Shown here: piece after piece, positions 52,501-61,500 of the stretch
Position numbering within the stretch: the stretch's first letter is position 1
How the letters are laid out: the number at the start of each line of letters is the position of its first letter
DNA from: Lytechinus pictus
Lineage: Eukaryota > Echinodermata > Echinoidea > Temnopleuroida > Toxopneustidae
Direction: 5' to 3'
DNA: 64,000 bases
Assembly (NCBI RefSeq): GCF_037042905.1
Contig: NC_087257.1
Coordinates: forward strand, 15,040,001 to 15,104,000
Translations under genes and position numbers: made by a program
The notes under the pieces: model-generated
The model's database searches: none
Seen by the model: only the letters and a program-made list of their open reading frames with translations
What the model was told of the DNA's origin: nothing

Positions 52501-55500
52501 CGACTGTCATAGGATGTGCAATGTAGATTAAAAGTAGGCGTATCAATTTTCAGGAATCAGGCATCAAAATGTCCCGAAACCCAGTAGGCATACATGTTGT
52601 TTTTATAACATTTCCAAAAGGCTCAAAATTTGTTAAAGATGTTCTAATATGTATATTGGTACATTTCAATTGAGGAGGGCAGAATGGCATAAGGGGACAG
52701 GGAATTTTCTCAAAAGCCGCAAAGCGCAAAACGAGCGAGAACAAAAAAATAATTATAACCTTAACAAAGCGGAAACCTATTTTATGTAAGAGATTCTGTC
52801 CTCATAATGACCGTAAATCAACTTCATAGTTTAGCTTTTCGCCTTATTTCTTTTTTTTTCATATCAGTCTAGGCATATTGTGGGGGAGGTGGAGACTTCC
52901 ACAAGCCATAGCTGTGTGCTGGTGTTAGCTATTACTATAAAAAATAGTTGTTCTTGCCTAGTAAGACCTCAGAATCTCCCACAGTTTATTATCATTCATC
53001 ATCATCCTAATCATCCTCAAAATAAATAGGATAGTGGTAACAATAATGATATTGAACGTCCTCTTTTTATGTGTGTGTGAGGGTGTGCGTGCGTGTGTGT
53101 GTGTGAGGGTGCGTGTGTGTCAATGAATAAAATGAGGCGGCGGGACGTAGCAAATGAGTTCATTCTCCCGTGTTGCCAAGCTTTCGGCCGTTTACATGCT
53201 GTTCAAGGTTTGATTATGGCAAGAGGAGGGGTAATATGGGTTTGGTGGTATATGGTTGTGTCTAGTGTAATGCGTAACGAGTGCGCTCGGTATTATTGAT
53301 GTTATCATTAATGCATACATCATCTTGTAATTTATATCTAAATCTAGAGTTTGACCGGTCACTATTTGCATCTGTTTAATCAATGAAGTTAGAGTGTTGA
53401 ATGTCTGTTAACTAAACTGAAATGACATCTAGGTTATCTTCCTGGAAATGTTTTCTAAGTGTTCGATTTCAAATAATATTTATGTTTAAAAAGTGCATTG
53501 TCAGAGACTAAAACCGGATCTTGAAAAACAAAATACACGAACATGGAAACTGTAATCGGATCCACTGAAGGAAATCTAAATTTACTTTATAAACAGAAAG
53601 GGTACCTACTGCCGCCGACTTAAATGACAATTTTAGGCAGAAAAAATAGGTTGTTATTTGGGATATGATATTCATCACGTCAGCTTAGTTTTTCCTGTTC
53701 TATTGAGGACTGTGAACTCTCACAGCCACATTGCAACCCAAATATAGCAACTAGATATATAAAAAAAAAAACACGCATATTAATCCGAGCCAATATGAGG
53801 CCAACGTTGTTAAATTCCGTTTGGGAAAGTACATTCCTCCCTGGTGTGACAAAGATCGCGCAGATGCAATGGATGATAATTTCCATGATATCAGGTATAA
53901 ATAAAACAATCACAATAACGCAGTGACAGTTAATTTTAACTACGTTTCACCGACGGTCTTCATCGAGTTATTCCCACCAATAATCAGATAATTATCGTCT
54001 GCTTATCATCATGGAAGGACGCGGTAAGTTCGTCTCGGTTTGGGCGTTGATTCTCTTCGTCGGTCCGTCCATCGTCAGGTTTTCTGGAGTGGATGCAGCG
54101 ATGTGTGGATGCCCACCGCTATGGACTGGCTTTAATGACAATTGTTACAGGTTAGTGCTTCTGTCTTCGTAATTAGACCTTTCTCCATGTTACTTCTAAG
54201 TTAATAATAATAATAATAAGTATTTTATAAGGCGACGTTTACCAATTTAAGTTTATTATTGAAATCGGACCAATTACAATTTTTATAGCCATTGTGATCT
54301 GTAAAAAATGTATATACTTGTTGTACATTCCACTGGGCTACTATATATATTCGTTATATGCCACCGTATCTTATGTTTAGATACTTTTCTTCAGAGAACA
54401 TGACCCACTTCGATGCCGAGCTAGCCTGCCAAACTTTCACTACACCATGTGGCGAGGAAACATCTTCAAGTTCAGTGGGTCATCTTGTTTCTATCCATTC
54501 CCAAGACGAGATGGACTTTATCTCTGTCATGTACGAGACACTACGATCCAAAAGGGTATGTATCACTAGCGTACCGTGATTTTGTTTTGGTCTATTTTTT
54601 TTAGTTGGGTGAACATTTCTAACAGGAAATAGGCAATTGCTTTCGGAGATAGAAATGAGCTTGACCAGTGTCATTAGACCAAAAAATGAGGGGGATCGAC
54701 ATGGCGTATAGGGCAAAAAGATATCTAAAGCTGCGAGCGAGCAAAAATGTTAGCCTTTTAATAAAAAAATATATTTTTGTAATAGATTTGTACATAATAT
54801 TAACAAAATTATATATTACACCCCATTTTTTTCATTTTCTCAATTTTTTCTTGGTCGCGAAACTTTTCGACGGCTACGATCCCAACCCCCTCCCTGTTTT
54901 AGTAGTAAAAAAAGTAACGGAAAGTGCTTCCGGAAATGAAGGTCACTTTTACTTTCGTTGTTCGTTTAATATAATATTTTGCACAAATTGGGGCACAGCA
55001 ATTAAATTTACATAAGAAAACAATTTACTGACTTATGATAATAGAAAGATAAATGGATAAGTGGAGGTTTGCAAGGAGGGGGTGTGAGGCGAACCGTGGC
55101 CCCTATACGTCAGTGCCGTAGAAAATAGCCCCAAGCTTTATGTTACGGGGGCAAACATTTGACAGCACGATCGAAAATGTTTAGTTTCTCTTTATTTCTT
55201 TTACACAGCCGGGGCTAGGCACACGGGTGTGGATCGGCCTACACGATCGCGCTTTGGAAGATTCTCCAGATTGGACCGATGGAACGCAATACGATTATTC
55301 AAACTGGGCACCTGGCCAGCCTAACGATCAAAATGGAGCAAGTGATTGCGTCTACTTTTCTAGACATCAACTTTACAAGTGGAATGACATTGCATGCACC
55401 CTTTCTAGCCGTGTCGAAGCTTATATCTGTAAGATTCGACAATGGTAATTTTGTGTACCAACGTGGCAGTACACATCGGGGGGAGGGGGGGGGGGTCATG

Positions 55501-58500
55501 CAAGGTGACAGCTAAACTTAGAAAACTCAATTTTTTACAGAAATATTTTACAAGATTCGCCAAAAGTGTTCGCGGTATCTTACAATTTCTCTTTAGAAAA
55601 CGCAAAAGTTCTCCAATAACAAGCGCCGCGGTCGCTTCGCTCCCTCGCTTTTGAGTTTCGTCAATAACATATGATACGGGTACGTTCTGCCCCCCCCCCC
55701 CGACAAAAAAATTGTGTGTACGGCCATATGTAAAAGTTTGGTTTATAGGCTATACTGAATACATCAGCTAGGTGTAATTGATATTCTAGTCCTATTTTAC
55801 TGTTTTTTTACTATTTTTTCTTATATAGCATTTCTCACTAAATACAATACAGTAAGAAATGTGACTGATCTAGTCAATTAGACATGTTGTGTTTTAGAGT
55901 GCTTTAATGATGGCGACTGTCATAGGACGTTCTAAATGTGGATTAAAAAGTAGGCGTATTATTATTCTGGAATCAGAAATCCGTATGTGCAGAAATCCAG
56001 TAGGACTATATGATGTTTTATAACATTTCCAAAGGGCTCAGAATTCTTTAAAATGTCTTAATACATACATTAATACATTTCATTCCTCATGAAACATTTT
56101 TTTATCATGTCTGTTTCTTGATATTTTTGTTAAAATGAATGAATGGTTTTTCGTATTCGATTTTGAATAAAATATTTCTATCGAAGAAAAAGATAATTTT
56201 TAAAAGACATTTTCGTGTTTTAAATGTTTCAACTCTCTGTACAAAACATCCACTTTGACTTTTACAAGATATAGTTTCCGAGAACCCCCCCCAAAAAAAA
56301 AAAAAAACATAATAAAAACAACATCTAAAAATATCATTGCTACGTATTATCTTTTAAAAGGCTCTTAGAGTATCATCGGGGGAACAAATAAAGCATGAAC
56401 ATCTAAAGAGAGGAGAGCGTCATACCTCTTAAATCTGATTTTTGCTCCAAGAAAGTTTTTTTAATAGAAATGGTTAAATCTCACTATGCTAATTTGTGCT
56501 AATTTATGAAAGATATCGTTCTTTTTATTTAAATCCGATGATCACGGACACAATAACAATCTCACCGAAGCATCATATCATCATTATATTATTCTTTTAT
56601 CTATCCTCTATTTCAAGTAAAACTATGATAGAAAAGAACAATTAAAAAAAAAAAAACAATCATCCAAATTCAAACAAGAAATTATGGTGATATATTGTTA
56701 CAATCTGTAATGAACCCAATTTTGCAGTTAAAATTGTAGCCGTGGTGTACTTAGTTTGCTTGATTATGATTACCTATCACATTATAAGGGTGACCAAGAC
56801 AAAAACATGATGAGATCAACATAGATGGCAGACAAGGGTCGGAACATATTTTCAATCACATTTTCCCCGATCTGCCGGTCGAAGAGCTATAGGATTTTTT
56901 GTGGAAAGGGAATTATTTCGTTATTTTTGTTTACCTTTGGCGTGAGACTGGTATCTTCTAGGAGTGAGGCAACGAAGTCGAGTTGGATGTTATCGGGGTT
57001 CGAAATGAGAGCATCGATGGTAGAAGGCTGAGTTTTGTTGGAGTTGGCGTTAGATCCATTCTAGAATGTGCAAAATATCAATAACATTTCTTACGGAACT
57101 ACCATTGTGAAAGAATTCATGATCGTACGAAACGTAATCAAAATCATTCTGTTTGAATTCACACTAAGGACAAAATCGTTCAAGTTCGCACCCTGAGTGC
57201 CACTCTGCATGGCCGCACATGCAATCTTGCACCCATAGCAAAAAAAGTTTCCAAAATGCACTTCTTGTTCCTATCAGGACCATGGCAGGTGAAACTATGC
57301 ACCTTTCGGATGCATAATCATTTTGCATTGAAAAGGTCCACATTTTGTGTTTTTTCTCCTTACTCTCTTGTTTTTCTTCTCCATCCTTCTTACTCTACCG
57401 TTTTTATCGAGCATCAGAGATCATATCCTTGCAAGGAACAGATGGACCAATATAACACGTCGGTCACTCTTGACTTGCGTAGTATATGGGCAATGACAAA
57501 ACGCACACAGACATGTTACAGCATCTGCATTAATTTTTTTTTTTTGCACGATCACTCAGATTCAGCAAAATCATACAAGAATTGCAGGCCAAATATAATT
57601 TAGTTACCCGGCAGTATCAACGCCATTCTCTATGCACAAATCGTACGATATCTTACAAATTTTATGCAGAGATTACACGGGACCGCGTACTGGCATCGCG
57701 ATCTCCGTACGATTTTATTTACCCCGCGTGTCTACCTAAGATCATACAATCCCTGAGCAATTCTATTCTATCGGCGCAGTCTGTCGATAGCGGCCCTTTA
57801 CGATTCTTCCTGCGATGATCGCACGACACCATCTACGATGATTCTACGGGATTACAATTTTTTCTAAATTTCCACACTTATTAAAATCGTAGGCACTGCG
57901 ATGCACGTAAGGGACCCCGTAAAATCGTACGATTATCGCACGGCAAAAGCTTGTCCCTGATGAGCTTACGGGGACCGAATGTCATCGGGATCATCGAAAG
58001 GCAAATAAGACCGAATCTAATCTACTTACAGTTGGATTGTTGGCCAAGCATTGCTGATATAAAGGATCCAGCCAGGAAGCCCCTGCTGACTCGTTGTAAT
58101 AACACAGACGGCTTACATTGTGAAAGTGATCTGTTTGGAGAGTTTGAAAAGATCTATTGATTAAAAACCATTCACATCACGAAATAATGCAGACAAAAAA
58201 TAATAAGGCGGGAAAAATTCAAAACCCCTAACCTTTCGATTGATAATGGACGGCAGATCTTTACAACTGTGATCGTGAAGGGTCTTGTTTCATAATTGCC
58301 CCTCCCACTGGAATATTATGGGATGTATCATGAAGAGTACGTGTAGTTAATGCCAGTTACGTGACCTGCCTGCCCCTATATACTTATCGTCATCTATCAT
58401 GTGTTTGGACACAGAACAAATAAACTTCATGATTTATTTTTATTCATTTGGATTATAAAATTAAAATTCCTATGGTATGGCTTTCTTCACAAAATATTTA

Positions 58501-61500
58501 GCCCTGAAACTAAAAGGGCTGTGAGCCGTTGCATCGTGCTTGACGCCTGCATGTAATCAAGGCCTCATTAAGAAGTTCGAGGTTTCGAGACCCGGTCAAG
58601 TCTTTCCCGCGTTTTGATAAGGTCGGTCAAGATGCATATCTGACTGATTACACGTCATTCTGTAAAAACTCAATCATACACACACACACACACGCACCCA
58701 GCACTCACCCTCGTACACTTGATCACACACCCTTCTACCCACCCTCCCAAACGAACGCACACGCATCCACATACCCACACACGCATGCACCCTCACCACG
58801 CTCACACAAATCTCTTTCATCATCTCACCAACCTGCGTTGCTTGTTGCGCAGATGATCGGGGCATTAGCGCGCTTTCCTACTTCCGTTTGGTTGAATATC
58901 AGCGTTTGGCCGTTCGGGAGAAGCACTTCATCTTCTTCGCATTGTAAACCTAAAGACACCATTATATATAAAATTAAAAAATGATAATGGCAGGAAAAAA
59001 ATTACTGATTGCTTGCCTGAAAAAAATATTAAAATAAGTGTGTATCCCCTTGATCATCTTTCGATTCAAATCTCGAAAAAAAGCATAACAAGTTTTGTCA
59101 AGGGTATAGAAGTTTAAAGTGTCACCTACTTTATTGCGAAATACTAAATCTTGCCAAATCATCTTGATTCCTTATTATTATGTAGACATGGCAAGATACA
59201 TTATCTTGCCAAATCGATTTACAAAAAAGTTGCATGACGCACTGGAGAGTTCAATACATTATCTTGCAAAGTCGACTTATAAGAAGTAATTTGTTCGACA
59301 TACAACTTAAGTTGGCATGATAACGTATATCATGTCAACGAAATGAGTATTCAAGTCGACATGGCAAACCAAATATCTCGTCACGTACACTCTCAAAACA
59401 AATCAGTCAAAATGACTAGTTAATCGGGTCAGCTGGATGCAACTTTTATTCTAGTCATATTTGATTAATTTTTAGTCGTATTTTACTAGAACAAACTTAT
59501 TTCTGACGAGAATATACGTCAGAAATGTGACTAGATTTACCAGTTGCACCCAGCTGACTACTGATCTAGGCAATTTGACTGATTGTTTTAAGAGTGTAGA
59601 TGCCACTTTAAACTTCCTTACATGTCGACTAAAAACGTGTAATTATGTAGTTATATGGCCAGTGTCGTTTCTACTACGTAGGCCTATTTCGAAAAGAAAA
59701 TAGCAAGTTCAAATATCTCGTCACGTAAATGGCACTTTAAAGCTTCCGTACATAGAGGATATAAAACACTGTTTAATTGTTTTTTAATAAATTTCTGTTT
59801 AATATATGAATCTTATTTGTATAGAATTTCAAACAACGTTTTTACTGCGTACAAAAATCTTTATTTCTCTCGAGTTGCGTCCAAAGTCGCCAGGCGTACC
59901 TAGGATTTTCTAAGGGGGGGGCAAATTCGTCCGCCAAAAGAAAAATGGTCTTCAACCGCAAGTAAAGGACATTTCGCACCAGAAAAAAAATTGACAAGCA
60001 AAAAAAAAAGGTCTTCAAGTTCAAAGGAGGGGTCCACTTAGCTCGTGAGGGATCAGTTTTGACTCGTCAGGGGGGGCAGACAGTGGCGTAACTACGGGGG
60101 GGCATGGGGGGGCACGTGCCCCCCCAATCGGCTGGCCAAAAAAAAAAAAAAAACGGGGAAAAGGAGAAAACGAGGGAGAAAGGGAAAGAAACGTAGTGGG
60201 GAAAGAAGAAATTATTGTTAATTATAATGTTATATTATGTTATAATTATGTTATGTTATATTACATTTAAAAAAATCATAACTTTATGAAACATAATTTG
60301 CGCAGGGCCTATGTCTCCATTGTTCCTGGTGCTCGCATTGTATGTTTAACAAGATATATAATCCTGTTGTACTAAAACCTCCCGTTTTCAAGTCAATATA
60401 CACCAAATATATTTCCTCGCACTTCGAATTATTATTGTTTATGTAGTGACATATGCTTCTATTTCATGACTACTTAAAGTGATTGCCCCATTTTAAGGTC
60501 TTAATATAAACCATTTCCTGTCCGTGCTTACGTTCGCATTCGAGGATTGGTGAGATATGTCTGTTCTTCATGAATTCCCAAAATCAGTCGTTAAAATGTC
60601 CCTTTTTCTGATCTGAATATCAAAAATTTTCAGCTTGCGCTTCGCGCTCGTATCATTTGGTTAGTGAGATGCGTATATGATAATGACTACAAAAAGTGCT
60701 TCATGTGTCATTTACATGTAATTCTAACAAGATCAGCATGCGTTTGGCACTCGCATTAGATGACTATGGTGAGATATGTGCTCTTAATGGATTCCTTAAA
60801 AAAATAGTCCTTATATCCCTGTTTTGGGTCAATGATATGCAAAAATTTAAGCTTGCGCTTCGCGCTCACATATTTTTGTTAGTGAAATACGTATGATCTT
60901 CGTGAATTCCTACAAACAAGCCTTAAAATGTCCCTCTTCAGGTCTGAATTTCCTAAATTTTCAGCTCGCGCTTCGCGCTCGCAATATTTGATTAGTGAGA
61001 TGCGTATGTTAACCATGATTACAATGATTAAAAAAAGTGCTTCATGTGTTTAGATGTATATTATTCTAACAAAATCAGCAAGAGATTGGCACTCACAATA
61101 GATGACTATGGCGAGATATGTATACTCTTAATGGATTCCTAAAATATAGTCCTTAAAATGTCCCTGTTTGGGGTCAATATATACAAAAATGTCAGCTCGC
61201 GCTTCGCGCTCGCATGGTTTGTTTAGCGAGACAGGTATGTATTATGATTACAAGAATTTGCTTATAATGTCCTTTTTAGGTCTGAATTTCAAAAAAATTC
61301 AGCTCGCGCTTCGCGCTCGCATGATGTGATCAGTGAGATACATATCCGTTTAATGACACTGTCCTAAAAATGTCTCTATTATGTCAGTATACCTGGCAAC
61401 TGAGCGCACTTTAAGTGACTCAAAATTTTTGCTGGTGCCCCCCCCCCCCCCCCAATGCCGTGACCCACGGTACGCCACTGGGGGCAGAGATACGTCCCTT

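Larger units (their letters stand above)
47571..56082 (+). repeat. Tandem segmental duplication carrying the two lectins
   Basis: Two direct units align from ACCGGATCTTGAAAAACAAA (47571 and 53513) through promoter, three exons and 3' flank to about 52670 and 56082. The first unit is 5.1 kb and the second 2.6 kb; the excess is mostly in intron 1 and in the intron 2 transposons. Coding identity is high by eye, which points to a fairly recent event or to gene conversion. Confidence 0.8.

Noticed and set aside
58500-58640. tRNA- or SINE-like segment with GAGGTTTCGAGACCC
   Set aside because: Only one B-box-like word, with no A box or shared SINE body.
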